A stretch of 64,000 nt of DNA from Promethearchaeota archaeon (GCA_019058445.1 JAHPZA010000004.1:186001-250000), one strand, 5' to 3'. Counted from the stretch's first letter, positions 8,809 to 20,800 are shown. A program made the numbers and translations. Notes: a model not told the origin generated them from the letters alone.

Positions 8809-9930
8809 ATGAGTAAAACGATTATGGAAACGGATAAATTAAATAGAATAGCTGAAGAAAAATCCTCGATTGGCCCAATTGAGAAAGTAGGAACCGGTTT
8901 AAAAACCGTGATGAGATTAGAAAACTTGACAAAAAAATTTGGAAGCTTTATAGCAGTGAACAATATTAACATAGAAGTTTATGAGGGAGAAACCATCGGA
9001 CTTGTAGGACCGAATGGAGCGGGGAAGACGACTACAATTAAAATGATTGCGAAACTTTTAAGGCCGACATCGGGAAAAATATTGGTTTTGAATAAAGCGG
9101 GAAAATTACAAGCTCTAAATGGGAATGACAAGGATTTAGTCAGGTTTGGCTTTCTGATCGACCAACCCTTTTTTTATGATATGACAGCGTATCAGATATT
9201 ACGATATTTTGCAAGGTCTCAGAATTATCAGAAGGAAAAGATTAATTCCAGAATAGATGAGCTTTTGAAGTTATTCAAGTTATTTAAGTGGAAACATGAG
9301 AAAGTTAATACGTTTTCAAAGGGGATGCGCCAAAAGATGGGGATAATTCAATCAATTTTAGTGGATCCCCAAATTATTATATTGGATGAGCCTCAAACGG
9401 GATTAGATCCAAAGGCGCGAATAGAAATTAGGGCTACTATCCGGGAGCTTCAAAAGCTAGGAAAGACTATTTTTGTTGCATCCCATATGCTTCATGAAAT
9501 TTCTGAAGTTTGCGATAAAATTGCGTTGATTAACAATGGGAAGATTGTTGCTTTTGATACAATTGAGAATTTGGAAAAGAATTTGAAGGAAAAAGAGCTA
9601 CACTGTCAATTGCTTTATCCAATACCCCATAAGGATCTCGAAAGTACAATTGATAGAATCAATCAGAAATTAGAACACTATGCAAATCATAATATTGAAG
9701 TACCAACTCCTGAGCATAATCATAGTGTAAAATATAATCCCGAGGAACAGAATTTTACAATATATTATGACGGTAAAAGGGAATCGCGAGGTGAAATATT
9801 AGAAATATTAATGTCAGAGTTTAAATCAAACAACAAAATAATTTCTTTCAGTCAGCCAAAAACATCTAAATTAGAGCAAATTTACTTGGAAATGATTCTA
9901 GAAGATCAACCAAGAGATGGAGGTGGTTAA
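8809..9930 (+). CDS. ABC transporter ATP-binding protein (ABC-2 exporter type)
   Basis: 373 residues. Walker A GPNGAGKT is at 67-74, an exporter-type signature FSKGMRQ at 169-175, and Walker B plus catalytic Glu in 'ILDEPQTGLDP' at about 191-201, with the switch His in 'VASHMLHE'. The N-terminal extension of about 35 residues before the domain is unusual; Met35 would be the start of a minimal domain. The C-terminal about 110 residues form the regulatory tail seen in DrrA/CcmA-like exporters. The permease begins 3 nt downstream, so it is the ATPase of an operon exporter of unknown substrate. Confidence 0.92.
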   Translation: MSKTIMETDKLNRIAEEKSSIGPIEKVGTGLKTVMRLENLTKKFGSFIAVNNINIEVYEGETIGLVGPNGAGKTTTIKMIAKLLRPTSGKILVLNKAGKLQALNGNDKDLVRFGFLIDQPFFYDMTAYQILRYFARSQNYQKEKINSRIDELLKLFKLFKWKHEKVNTFSKGMRQKMGIIQSILVDPQIIILDEPQTGLDPKARIEIRATIRELQKLGKTIFVASHMLHEISEVCDKIALINNGKIVAFDTIENLEKNLKEKELHCQLLYPIPHKDLESTIDRINQKLEHYANHNIEVPTPEHNHSVKYNPEEQNFTIYYDGKRESRGEILEILMSEFKSNNKIISFSQPKTSKLEQIYLEMILEDQPRDGGG

Positions 9931-9933
9931 AAA

Positions 9934-10788
9934 ATGCAATTATTAGAAAAAAATGAAAAGTACGAACAGTATTACTTAGCTGCATTGCCCGTTGTTACTA
10001 CATATATTTTTGAACTCAAGAAACAGTGGAAAAAATTTGTAATTTTTACGATAATGGCCATCTCTTTTGTAATATTGTTGAGCCATTTACCATATGCATT
10101 GATACCTGACAATCCCTTACCAGACACTCAAGCGGATTATTTTCAATCAGGGCTTAATTTCATCATTTTGCTTACTATTTTCGGAGCTTGTTTCTTCTTT
10201 AGTGGAATCATTTGTTCAGAATATAGTGAAAAAACGGGCTTCATTACTTTTCCAATAATTAATAAATATAAGTTAGTAGTTGGAAAGTATCTTGGGGCGT
10301 TAACGCTAATGATTGGAGTAATTGCAGCATTTTATATTGCACTTGGAGTTTTAGGTATTTATTGGTATGGCGGACCAATTAATTATCGATATTACTATAG
10401 TTTCGGAATTGCATTATTATATTTAATAGCTGTTAGTAGTTTTGTAACCTTTTTCAGTAGTTTCATGAAATCAGTTAATATGACGATAGTTACTACCATT
10501 ATGCTATTACTCATCGCTAATATGATTATAGATAGTTTAGTCATATTATTATATCCAGAGTTTGAGCCAATATATTCGTTAAATCATAATTCTCAGCTTA
10601 TTTCCTATATTTTAGTTGAGGACTTTCCGACTAAACTTGAAGATAGATATGAAGATCTTGAATTTCGGAATTTTCACCGTCGAATTTGGCTTACGCCGAC
10701 AATAGAGGGTGCAATCACGATTTTTCTGCTATATACAGTTATTTGTTTAATAGTTGCAGCGATTATATTTAAAAGGAGGCAATTATAG
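9934..10788 (+). CDS. ABC-2 type permease
   Basis: 284 residues with six predicted helices and a large loop between helices 1 and 2 that contains Pro-rich extracytoplasmic sequence. This is the usual architecture of the membrane subunit of two-gene ABC-2 exporters (NosY/YhfQ-like). It follows the ATPase by 3 nt and almost certainly pairs with it. The substrate is not predictable. Confidence 0.88.
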   Translation: MQLLEKNEKYEQYYLAALPVVTTYIFELKKQWKKFVIFTIMAISFVILLSHLPYALIPDNPLPDTQADYFQSGLNFIILLTIFGACFFFSGIICSEYSEKTGFITFPIINKYKLVVGKYLGALTLMIGVIAAFYIALGVLGIYWYGGPINYRYYYSFGIALLYLIAVSSFVTFFSSFMKSVNMTIVTTIMLLLIANMIIDSLVILLYPEFEPIYSLNHNSQLISYILVEDFPTKLEDRYEDLEFRNFHRRIWLTPTIEGAITIFLLYTVICLIVAAIIFKRRQL

Positions 10789-10826
10789 AAAGGTTATTAT
10801 ATCAGAATAGATGAGTGAGTGAAAAA

Positions 10827-11807
10827 ATGGCAAAATTATTGAAACGAGATGGGGTGAAAAGAATCTCATTGGGTTTCTTCATATTGTCGACAATTTTAAT
10901 TGGGCTGTGCTCAAATAGTATGGCTGCGAGTACTACATATGAACCTGCATTGAACAAGGGAACTGTGGTATTTAAGGTAGATCAATATAATGAGGGAAAA
11001 TGGGAAGATACCGTTGATAGAGAATTAGAGCCTGATGATTATTTTGATGGAGACAGCGATGAAATCGGAGCAAGGAGTAAAATAACAATCAAAAATCTTG
11101 CAGAGTATAAATGGGATTTATATGATGCTTTAATATTCTTCTTTGACGTAGAGAGCTTTATTGATGAGGATGCACTTAATCAAACTGAACTTTTCTATTT
11201 ACTGTCATTTCTTTCAAAGGATTATGTAGATGCGCTATATCCTGAGGAACATAAAGTATGGGAGGCTTTGACCGTGCAATGGGATTTTGAAACGGAAGAA
11301 TTTGATGAATCGCCTGATGAAAAAAATTATATTCTTCCAATCTTTCAAGAACCCAAATATTACAGAGATCTGCTGGATGATTATAATAAATGGGCATTAG
11401 GTTTAAATACTACTATGCTCTTACTTGGAATAGAACCCTTTCCGATACTTGACGGAGATGATTTTCTATGGTTGCTTATCACAAGTGGGATATTTACGAT
11501 TGCCCGTCCATTTAATAGCTATTTAACCACTTTAATTGACAAACTTGGCAGTGATGATGCCGAAGTAAAAGGAAACACATTAATCTTAGAGAGGAAAGGT
11601 GAAGAAGAGTACATTGTAGAAGTGACATTTAGCGACCAGGGAATGCAATCGAGTCTTGTCATAAAAAATGATGAAGGGAGAGTAATTTACGAAATCGTAC
11701 AGGATAATACTGATACGATTGTTTTAATTGTATCAGGAGTCATAGCAGCAAGCATTGCTGGAATAATAATAGTGATAATGAGAAGAAGAAAAAAGTTTAA
11801 ACAGTAG
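10827..11807 (+). CDS. Secreted or membrane-anchored protein of the ABC operon
   Basis: 326 residues from the ATG at 10827; a GTG four codons earlier (10815) is the alternative. A signal peptide at about residues 12-35 ends in small residues ('CSNSMAAST'), an acidic extracytoplasmic domain of about 260 residues follows, and one membrane helix ('VLIVSGVIAASIAGIIIVI') with a basic tail anchors the C-terminus. It lies 38 nt after the permease, so it is probably an accessory or client protein of the exporter. Confidence 0.75.
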   Translation: MAKLLKRDGVKRISLGFFILSTILIGLCSNSMAASTTYEPALNKGTVVFKVDQYNEGKWEDTVDRELEPDDYFDGDSDEIGARSKITIKNLAEYKWDLYDALIFFFDVESFIDEDALNQTELFYLLSFLSKDYVDALYPEEHKVWEALTVQWDFETEEFDESPDEKNYILPIFQEPKYYRDLLDDYNKWALGLNTTMLLLGIEPFPILDGDDFLWLLITSGIFTIARPFNSYLTTLIDKLGSDDAEVKGNTLILERKGEEEYIVEVTFSDQGMQSSLVIKNDEGRVIYEIVQDNTDTIVLIVSGVIAASIAGIIIVIMRRRKKFKQ

Positions 11808-11830
11808 AATACTAATTCTACTATTTTTTT
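11805..11830 (+). terminator. Hairpin plus T-tract terminator
   Basis: TAGAAT and ATTCTA form a 6-bp inverted repeat around ACTA, starting at the stop codon and followed shortly by seven T. This is a bacterial-style intrinsic terminator closing the ABC operon. Confidence 0.55.
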
Positions 11831-11907
11831 ATTTTAAAGTAAATTATAAGAAATTAAAATACTAAATTTTCTTAGCAGAAATAGAGAAAATAGAGGAATG
11901 AATTTTA

Positions 11908-12780
11908 ATGAAAAATAAAGAAATGGCGTATGAACATTTTATTCATAAAGACTTTCGCAGAAAAATTATTTTAAAAGTTAATGCCATCTTAATTCCTATA
12001 TTCGCATTATTAACATTATTTTTTGTCGAACTTAGTTATGGGGAACATGTACCAACGGGTAGAGGCCCTCCAGGACCCAGCCCGATTGAAGAAATTGTAG
12101 GAGTCCCTGAATTATTATTTTGGCTGTTATTACTTGTAGTAGTAATTCCATATCTCGTTATAATGATTATTTTAGGTGTTTCATTGACAATTTACATTCG
12201 CAATTTCTCATTTGAAGTACTAGAGAATAATCTTGTAATCCATCATGGTGTTATTACCAAGACAAAGGCGACAATTCCATTTATTCAAATACAGAACATT
12301 AATGTGGTTAGTGGCATATTTGATAGATTATTTAAACTTTACACAGTGAAAATTGAAACTGCAGCAAGGAGTAGAAGTGGTTCAAGTCCAAGCCTCATTA
12401 AATTTAATCCAGAGGGCCATATACCGGGACTTAAAGAACCAAATATAATTGAAGATAAAATTAATGAAATGATGAAAAAGCTTTCGCATGTTCCTAGTGA
12501 ATTAGAAGATAAGCTCTTTAAACCCGAAGAGCTTGCATTTGATAATTTCATTAGCTATATACTCTCTAAAATGCGAGAGGGGAAGGAATTAAAGACAAAT
12601 ATTAAGGAACTAAGGGAAAAGATGAATATCTCAAGTATGCAGTTAGCAGAAAAAGTGGGAGTTCCAATTCAAACAATAAAATATTTGGAAGAAGGCAGTT
12701 ATAATCCCAGTTTAAGTTTGGCTTACAAAATCGCAAATGTATTGAATTGTAAAGTTGAAGATCTCTTTCAATTGGCTTAA
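11908..12780 (+). CDS. bPH2-domain membrane protein fused to a C-terminal Xre HTH
   Basis: 290 residues. Two membrane helices (about 25-45 and 78-100) precede a bacterial pleckstrin-homology-like (bPH2/YdbS) domain at about 105-175, recognisable by 'NNLVIHHGVITKTKATIPF' and 'RLFKLYTVKIET'. After a linker the last about 65 residues are a complete Cro/CI-type HTH ('MQLAEKVGVPIQTIKYLE'). The fusion suggests a regulator held at the membrane. The HTH is close in sequence to that of the next gene, so the two may share a DNA site (inference). Confidence 0.85.
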   Translation: MKNKEMAYEHFIHKDFRRKIILKVNAILIPIFALLTLFFVELSYGEHVPTGRGPPGPSPIEEIVGVPELLFWLLLLVVVIPYLVIMIILGVSLTIYIRNFSFEVLENNLVIHHGVITKTKATIPFIQIQNINVVSGIFDRLFKLYTVKIETAARSRSGSSPSLIKFNPEGHIPGLKEPNIIEDKINEMMKKLSHVPSELEDKLFKPEELAFDNFISYILSKMREGKELKTNIKELREKMNISSMQLAEKVGVPIQTIKYLEEGSYNPSLSLAYKIANVLNCKVEDLFQLA

Positions 12781-12819
12781 TGTTGAATTTTGAAATATTA
12801 AAATATATCTAAAAATCCA

Positions 12820-12830
12820 GTTTATAAAAT
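12820..12830 (+). promoter_or_regulatory. TATA box before the Xre gene
   Basis: GTTTATAAAAT ends 15 nt before the TTG start, so transcription would begin at about the start codon (leaderless mRNA). Confidence 0.45.
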
Positions 12831-12844
12831 ATAAGTCCAATTAT

Positions 12845-13276
12845 TTGGTGGGGATAATTCCGAGGTTTAATAAAAAATTAGTGTCAAGAATAAAGGAATT
12901 ACGAGAAAAGCAGAAAATCTCCCAGCAAGAATTGGCAAAATCAGTGGGGGTTTCCCGTCAGACGATTTATTATTTGGAACGGGGTATGTCTAATCCTTCT
13001 TTAACTTTATCTTTAGATATATCTAAAATTCTTAATAAACCAATTGAAGAAATTTTCTACTACGAACCCTTTGTTGTAGAATTCTTAGGAAATAAAACTG
13101 TGGATGAAATGGATGAAATTGCGGACGTTACAGGAGTTAATTTAGAAAAATTATTGAACTTAAGAAAAATTGATGATAACCAATTATCTACCATGTACAC
13201 TGAAGAAGAGTTAAAAAAAATTGCTGAAGCTCTCGGGGTAAAGTTTCATATTCTTTTCATAAAGGATGAAGGGTGA
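12845..13276 (+). CDS. Xre/Cro-family transcriptional regulator
   Basis: 143 residues; the start is TTG at 12845 or GTG at 12848. A Cro/CI HTH occupies about residues 10-65 ('ISQQELAKSVGVSRQTIYYLE'), followed by an acidic helical C-terminal half of unknown role. The HTH closely matches that at the C-terminus of the preceding bPH2 fusion, suggesting duplication of the DNA-binding unit. It has its own TATA box and so may be transcribed separately. Confidence 0.85.
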   Translation: MVGIIPRFNKKLVSRIKELREKQKISQQELAKSVGVSRQTIYYLERGMSNPSLTLSLDISKILNKPIEEIFYYEPFVVEFLGNKTVDEMDEIADVTGVNLEKLLNLRKIDDNQLSTMYTEEELKKIAEALGVKFHILFIKDEG

Positions 13277-13362
13277 AGCAACGCAATACTATAAAAGTAA
13301 AGATAAAAATAAAATAGTAGATGTGTAATAGTTTAAAAAAAAAAGATATTTTGTTTTTGTTA

Positions 13363-13779
13363 TTAACCTAAAACAATACTTGCGATAATTATGGCAACAA
13401 CAAAAGTAATTATAATTATTAGTACGAAGAGTATAATTAAAACGATAATAACAAAAAATAGCGAAGAACCAAATCCTTTATCGTAAATTTTCGAGACTAT
13501 AATGGAGCCAATGATTAAATTAATTACTAATGCGAGAATGTAGGATATGAGTGGATCAAGCTCTGCATAACTAAGTGCCACAGCAACAATAATGAGCACT
13601 ATTAACCACACAAGATTTACAATAAACGCTTTACTCCATGAATCTGCCCAATCTTTTTTATTCGCCAGCCATTTTGTTATAATAATTCCGAGTATAAACG
13701 CAATTACCGCTACTATTATCATGGTTAATATAATGATCAAGACTATATTTCCAATTAATTCTCCAAGCTGAAAAATCAT
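13363..13779 (-). CDS. Small four-helix membrane protein
   Basis: 138 residues, almost entirely hydrophobic, with four predicted helices rich in Ile and Val and a short Lys/Trp loop ('KWLANKKDWADSWSK'). It is convergent to the Xre gene. No family was recognised. Confidence 0.6.
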   Translation of the reverse strand: MIFQLGELIGNIVLIIILTMIIVAVIAFILGIIITKWLANKKDWADSWSKAFIVNLVWLIVLIIVAVALSYAELDPLISYILALVINLIIGSIIVSKIYDKGFGSSLFFVIIVLIILFVLIIIITFVVAIIIASIVLG

Positions 13780-13949
13780 TTTTTTATCAACTCAAATTTA
13801 AATTTAAATTAATATAGAATTATGAAATATTAAAATTTTTGTTTCGAAGAGTATTAAAAAGGAGACAATAAATATAGCAAAAGTATTATAAAACCAATTA
13901 CCTATCTTTTATATTTGAAATAGTATCATTTTAACTTTGAGAGTGTAAT

Positions 13950-13956
13950 GAGGTGG
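13950..13956 (+). promoter_or_regulatory. Ribosome binding site deciding the DUF169 start
   Basis: GAGGTGG lies 8 nt before the ATG at 13965, which argues for that start over the in-frame GTG at 13953 that overlaps the motif. It also calibrates the SD spacing used for other starts in this window. Confidence 0.65.
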
Positions 13957-13964
13957 TTACTAAT

Positions 13965-14777
13965 ATGAAAGAAAATTTAGATAAATATTGGGATTATGGG
14001 AAGAAAATAGAGCGTTATTTACGACCTGCTACGTTTCCGATTGCAATTAAATTGATTCGAAATGAAAAAGAAATTCCCTCGAATAGTAGGAGACCAAATA
14101 AAGACTTAAAAATTCAAAATTTTATCTGTCAGAATTTCTCAATGGTTCGCCGGTATGGATGGACGGTCGCCATAACGGAGGAGGATTGTGTATGCAGAGC
14201 GGCAAGAACAGTCTATGGTTGGGATTCTGTTTCTGAAGAAATGGCAGAATGGGGTCATCAATTTAATATTGGGCTTTATGCCAAGGATTTAGAGACTTCA
14301 AAAAAATTGCAAAAACACTTTTATTTATTCAATAATGAGTATAGAGGCCTAGTAATTTCACCACTTACCAGAACTAAGGTTATTCCAGATGTAGTGCAAA
14401 TCTATTGTATGCCTGCTCAAGCAATGCGTTTGACTCAAGCATATCTTTACATGGAAGGTGGCATGCTTGAATTTACCGATGCCGGAAGGATAGGATCGTG
14501 CCATATTGGAGTAATTAAAACTTTTCAAACGAAAAAACCCCAATTAGTAATATTGGGCAATGGAGATAGAGTATGGGGTGGAGCAGAAGATCATGAAGTG
14601 ATGTACTCCATTCCAGAGAGTAAAATAGATGTTGTTATAGAGGGTTTAGAGGCAACTCACAGTGCGGGATTGAGATATCCCATTCCGAAATATATGAATT
14701 ATAAACCTGGATTTCAAGAGGCTTTTAGAAAAAGGGCAAAAAAAAGAGCTGGGGGCACTCTTGTTAAAGAGAAATAA
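13965..14777 (+). CDS. DUF169 family protein
   Basis: 270 residues. The DUF169 pattern is visible in the 'RPATFPIAIKLI' opening, the 'CQNFSMVRRYG' segment and the Cys-rich 'EEDCVCRAA', with 'GAEDHEVMYSIP' in the last third. DUF169 proteins are found in anaerobic archaea and bacteria and are thought to be cytosolic, with conserved Cys that could bind a metal or cluster; the biochemical role is not established. The start at 13965 is chosen from its ribosome binding site. It is convergent with the giant surface gene. Confidence 0.85.
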   Translation: MKENLDKYWDYGKKIERYLRPATFPIAIKLIRNEKEIPSNSRRPNKDLKIQNFICQNFSMVRRYGWTVAITEEDCVCRAARTVYGWDSVSEEMAEWGHQFNIGLYAKDLETSKKLQKHFYLFNNEYRGLVISPLTRTKVIPDVVQIYCMPAQAMRLTQAYLYMEGGMLEFTDAGRIGSCHIGVIKTFQTKKPQLVILGNGDRVWGGAEDHEVMYSIPESKIDVVIEGLEATHSAGLRYPIPKYMNYKPGFQEAFRKRAKKRAGGTLVKEK

Positions 14778-14792
14778 CTGTTTTTTAATTAA

Positions 14793-14815
14793 AGTAAAAT
14801 TTTTTTAATTTTACT
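14793..14815. terminator. Bidirectional hairpin terminator between convergent genes
   Basis: AGTAAAAT and ATTTTACT form a perfect 8-bp inverted repeat around a 7-nt T-rich loop, 16 nt after the DUF169 stop and 65 nt before the end of the convergent surface gene. Confidence 0.5.
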
Positions 14816-14879
14816 ATTTAAATTCTAAAAAGTTATTTTAAAGGAACTTAATTCAAAAAAGAGATTATATTATTACTAT

Positions 14880-17800
14880 TTAAAAACAGAGTTTTAATGC
14901 CCATAAAATCATATTGCATTCAATAAGAAACTCCTGTCTTAATTCCTCATCTTTTATCCAAGCCTTTATGAAAGGGCAAGAACACCAGTCAAAAAATTCA
15001 TCTCCATACTCGTTAGTAACATTTCCCGTTAACTCAATCTTAATACCGAGCATTACAATATATGCAATTTCATCTAAGTCATTCTGAGCCAGAAATTCAA
15101 CAATATCCAGTTCAAAAAGTATGAATAATTTTTTAAGACGCGCCCAACCCCTCCAATCCTTATAACTTGAGTCAACAACCATTCTTCGCATGATATCTAA
15201 TTCTCGATAAATTAAGTCTTTAACGTCTTCTTCAGCAAGTTCAATTGTCATTTTTGCATTATAATTTATTCCACTTACATTGAGCTTAACTATAAGTGTA
15301 TAATTATTTAATTTGAATACTGTAGGATTAATTGTTCCAAATTCATCATAGGTATAGAGAATGCTGCCATTAATTAGTTGAATGATAACAGAATAATCTG
15401 TACTAACTTCTAAATTAGCAGAAATCATAAAAGAAATATCCACCCCAAGATTTCGATTTAAGCTAAATCCTAAAAATTCAATAGTTATGTTAATTTCAGT
15501 AGTAGTTCCCTGCGCTACTTCAATCGCAAAAGTTTCAATTACACTTAAAGAATCAAAATTTCTGTCATCATCAGCATCAGTGGCCATAACTATTAGGCTG
15601 TAATTTCCAATCTCAGAAGGCATTAGAATAGAAGTATAATATATTCCATTAGCTTCAGTTAAGTTATAAATACTTTCGATAAATATAATTTGAACAGTCT
15701 CAATTCCAGAAAAGTCGCTAACATTTACTCCTACTAGAAAGAAACTGGCATTATTATACACAGGATCATCAACTAATATTTCTTTAATTATAGGCGCCTC
15801 ATTATCATCGTCTATTATCTTAAAAAGATATTCAAGGGTTAAATTTAAGGAATCTTTTTCACGATCATCATCTGCATCCTCAATGATCACCTTGAAAGTA
15901 TAATTTCCGAGTTCATTTGGATTTTTCATTGCAAAATAATATGTATTATTATCAATATATGGTCCGTACATTTCTCCTTGAAATTCTATTGTAATTTTCT
16001 TTATTCCAGAATAATCAGACGCATTGATTTCCACTGGAATAAACACATCATTATCATAGATATACTCTTCATAGAAAATTCCATCTATAACTGGAACATC
16101 AATGTCATCATCCGTAATATTTATCCAAACTACTATTGAAGAATTCAAAGAATCATTAGACCTATCAAAATCGGCATCAGTGGCATTAAAGATAAAAGCA
16201 TATGTTCCTAAGCTACTTGGAACGGAGTACGCCCCGCTCGGATCGATGGAAAGTCCTGAGGTATCCGAAGCGCTCACTATAATTTCTCCGGGATTTCCAT
16301 CCGTTCCATCTCCGGTATATATATAATTAATTTCCGGATGAATAATATCATCATCCGTTATATTTATTACAACTGAAATTGAAGAATTTAAAGCGTCGCC
16401 TGAGCGATCATTATCAGCATCGGTGGCATTAAATATAAAAACATATGTTCCTATATTACTCGGAACAGAGTACACCCCGCTTGGATCAATGAAAAGCCCT
16501 GAGACGTCCGAAGCGCTTACGATAATTTCTCCAGGATTCCCATCAGTTCCTTCTCCAGCATATGTATAACTTATTTCCGGAGGAGTTATATCATCATCAG
16601 TTATGTTTATTATAACAGTAATTGTAGAATTTAATGAGTCTCCAAGCCAATCATTATCAGCATCAGTGGCATTAAACATAAAAACATATGTTCCTATATT
16701 ATTCGGAACAGAGTACACCCCGCTCGGATCAATGGAAAGTCCTGAGATATCTGAAGCGGTCACGATAATTTCTCCAGGATTCCCATCAGTTCCTTCTCCA
16801 GCATATGTATAACTTATTTCCGGAGCTACTGTATCATCATCAGTTATTTCGAAACTAAAAAATACAGTAATATTTAGTTGGTCTCCAATATGATCAAAGT
16901 CTGCATCAATGGCAACAACAGTGATCTCGTAAATCCCAGGAACATTTGGGTTTAAGATTATTATACATTTATCATCATCATCGTCATAATACTTTTGATC
17001 TAGAAACTCAATATATAACTCAGCGATTCCAGAATCATCTTCGACTAAAATCTCAATGTTTATATTTTCAGAGCTATCGTAAATGGGAGCATTTAACACA
17101 TTAATACTTGAGATGATTGGTATGTTCATATCATCATCAATTATAGTTTGTTCATTTTGCAGTTCCGTAGATAAGGAATCAACTATTAGCGTTCGATCAT
17201 CATCATTATCTCTGGCAAAAATGGTCATAGTATATTTTCCAGGATAGGGTGGAAGATTCCAAGTACCATTCTCACTTGGAGGTAAAATATATTCTTTATT
17301 GGGTAAATCTTCATAAGATTCAAAATATACTTTAATGATGATTTCACTCAACCCTGTATCATTATCTCCTCCAATCCCATCGTCAAAATCAGTGATTTGC
17401 CACGAAAAATATCCTGGATTGCTGTCGGTTCCATCTTCACCTGTGTAATTTATTTGAATTATTGGTGGATTAGTGTCATCGTCGACTAAATTTATTTCTC
17501 TAATCAATTCTGTGCATAAAGAATCAACTATTAACGTTCGATCATCGTCATTATCTCTGGCAAAAATGGTTATAGTATATTTTCCAGGATAAGGTGGGAA
17601 ATCCCATGTACCATTCATATTTGAAGGTAAAATATATTCATTATCAGGTAAATCCTCATTAGATTCAAAATATACTTTAATGATGATTTCACTAAACCCC
17701 GTATCATTATCTCCTCCAATTCCATCGTCAAAATCCGTGATTTGCCAGGAAAAACATCCTGGATTTCCATCAGTTCCATCTCCCACATTATTTTTGATAA

Positions 17801-20800
17801 AGTTAGTTGGAGGTGTCGTATCATCATCAGTTATATTAATCCATATTGTTGTAGTGTAGTTTAAAGAATCATCAGGTCTGTCTTGATCGGCGTCAATAGC
17901 AGTAAAAGTAAAATTATGAAGCCCTAAATCGTTTGGGACATTATAAACTCCACTTGGATCTACTAAAAGTCCTGAGGCATCGCTGGCCAGAACTATGATT
18001 TCTCCGGGATTTCCGTCTGTCCCGTCTCCATTCTTATAATTGATTTCAATAATTGGAAGGCTAATATCATCATCCGTTATATTTATTACAATGGAAATTG
18101 AAGAGTTTAAGGAGTCGCCTGACCGATCACTATCAGCATCAGTGGCATTAAAGATAAAAACATACGTTCCTAAACTATTCGGGACGGTATAATTTCCGCT
18201 TGGATCCTCAAATAATCCTGAGATATCTGAGGCAGAAACTATTAGCTCTCCGGGATTCCCATCGGTTCCATCTCCGGTATATATATAACTTATCTCCGGA
18301 GGAGTAATATCATCGTCGGTTATGTTTATTACAACGGTAATTGTAAAATTTAAAGAATCGCCTGACCGATCATTATCAGCGTCACTGGCATTAAGGATAA
18401 AAATATATGTTCCTAAATTATTCGGGACGGTATAATTTCCGCTTGGATCCTCAAATAATCCTGAAGCATCCGAGGCGCTCACGATAATTTCTCCGGGATT
18501 CCCATCGGTTCCATCTCCGGTATATACATAGTTAATTTCCGGAGGTGTAATATCATCGTCGGTTATGTTTATTACAATGGAAATTGAAGAGTTTAAGGAG
18601 TCACCTGACCGATCATTATCAGCATCAGTGGCATTAAAGATAAAAACATACGTTCCTAAGCTATTTGGAACGGAGTACGCCCCGCTCGGATCAAAAGTAA
18701 ATCCTGAGATATCCGAAGCGGTTACGATAATTTCTCCAGGATTCCCATCGGTTCCATCTCCAGTATATATATAACTTATTTCCGGAGGAGTTATATCATC
18801 ATCCGTTACATTTATTACAACGGTAATTGAAGAATTTAAAGAGTCGCCTGACCGATCATCATCAGCATCAGTGGCATTAAAGATAAAAACATATGTTCCT
18901 AAACTATTCGGAATGGTATAAGTTCCGCTTGGATCCTCAAGTAATCCTGAGATATCCGAGGCGCTCACGATAATTTCTCCGGGATTCCCATCAGTTCCAT
19001 CTCCGGTATATACATAACTGATTTTCGGAGGTTTAATATCATCATCGGTTATGTTTATTACAACGGTAATCGTAGAATTTAAAGAGTCATCTGACCGATC
19101 ATTATCAGCATCACTGGCGTTAAAGATAAAAACATATGTTCCTAAACTATTCGGAATGGTATAAGCTCCGCTTGGATCCTCAAGTAACCCAGAAATATCC
19201 GAAGCAGTTATGATAATATTTCCAGAATTCCCATCAGTTCCATCTCCGGTATATACATAATTAATTTCTGGAGGAGTAATATCATCATCCGTTATGTTTA
19301 TTACAACGGTAATCGTAGAATTTAAAGCGTCTCCAGGCCGATCATTATCAGCATCAGTGGCGTTAAAAATAAAAATGTGTGTTCCTAAACTACTCGGGAC
19401 GGAGTAAGGTCCGCTCGGATCGATAGAAAGCCCTGAGAAGTCTGAAGCGCTCACGATAATTTCTCCAGGATTCCCATCTATCCCATCTCCCGTATATATA
19501 TAGTTGATTTCAGGTGGAATAATATCATCATCAACTAAATCTTGTTCTCTTTCAACTTCCGCTGAGAGAGAATCAATGATTAATGTTCTATCATCATCAT
19601 TATCTTTTGTGATAATATTTAGGGTATATTTACCAAGATAAGCGGGTAAATACCACGTTCCATTTTCAATTGGACTTAAATTAAATTCTTCACCTGGTAT
19701 TCCGTCATTTGAAGAATTAAAAGAAACAGTTATGTTTATAATACTGAGGCCTGAATCATAATCACCTCCAACTCCATCGTCAGAATCGATAATTTGCCAA
19801 GAAAAACAACCTGGATTTCCATCAGTTCCATCTCCATTGTTGTAATAAGTGTGAATTGTAGGTTGGGTTGTATCATCATCAGTTATATTAATCCTTACTA
19901 TTAGAGTCGAATTCAAAGAATCATCCGGTCTGTCATCATCTGCGTCAATAGCGATAAAGGTAAAATTATGAAGTCCAATATTATTTGGCACTGTATATAT
20001 TCCACTTGGGTCAAGAATAAGTCCAGAAGAATCTAAAGCAGAAACTAAAAGTTCTCCTGAGTTACCATCAGTATAATCTCCAGTATAAACATAACTTATA
20101 TCTGGTGGAGTATGATCATCATCCAAAATGTCAAAATTTTCAATTTTTGACGCAACGTCATATATAATGTTGTTAAGATAAAAAACCACTTCAGCCTTAA
20201 TTTCCAAATTATTTTCTGCCACATATGTTTCAAGATTTATTGGACCACTCCAATAAAAGGCATAATTATTATCCCATGGATTTAAATCCTCCAATTCGGG
20301 TTCAAATAATTTGCTATATACTTCTACATAATGATCTTCTGTGTCACTATACCATTTTCCACTAGAATTTTCTGACTTTAAATATAATTTCAAACGTTCA
20401 GCGACATACGTCATAGATGGAGTTGATTTAACGGCAATTTCAATATTTAGTGTCAGATTAACCTCATCTTTTCTTAAAAAGGAGATGGTTTTAACATTCA
20501 CAGTATCGTGAATCAATTGAGCTTTTAAACTATTAGTATCTTCTTCGTTTAAAGATCCATTGTATATTCCCCATACAAGGATCGTAAAAATGTGAATATT
20601 ATTTTCGAATAAAGTATCATTCTTAATCTCATCTGCTAATTCTATCTCAGTTACCCCATAAGTTTCTAATATTATATAATGTCGCCATTCTTCATAACCC
20701 CAATCAGAAGCATTTTGTTCATAAACACCTAGCCAAAAGTTTTGATATGGGGTGTAATTATATACTTCACCACTAGTATTGGGATTGTTTGCATTATTAT

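Noticed and set aside
16102..18774. Several open frames on the plus strand with similar proteins
   Set aside because: They are antisense shadows that recur because the minus-strand gene is repetitive; they carry no SD motif and the period equals the repeat unit.
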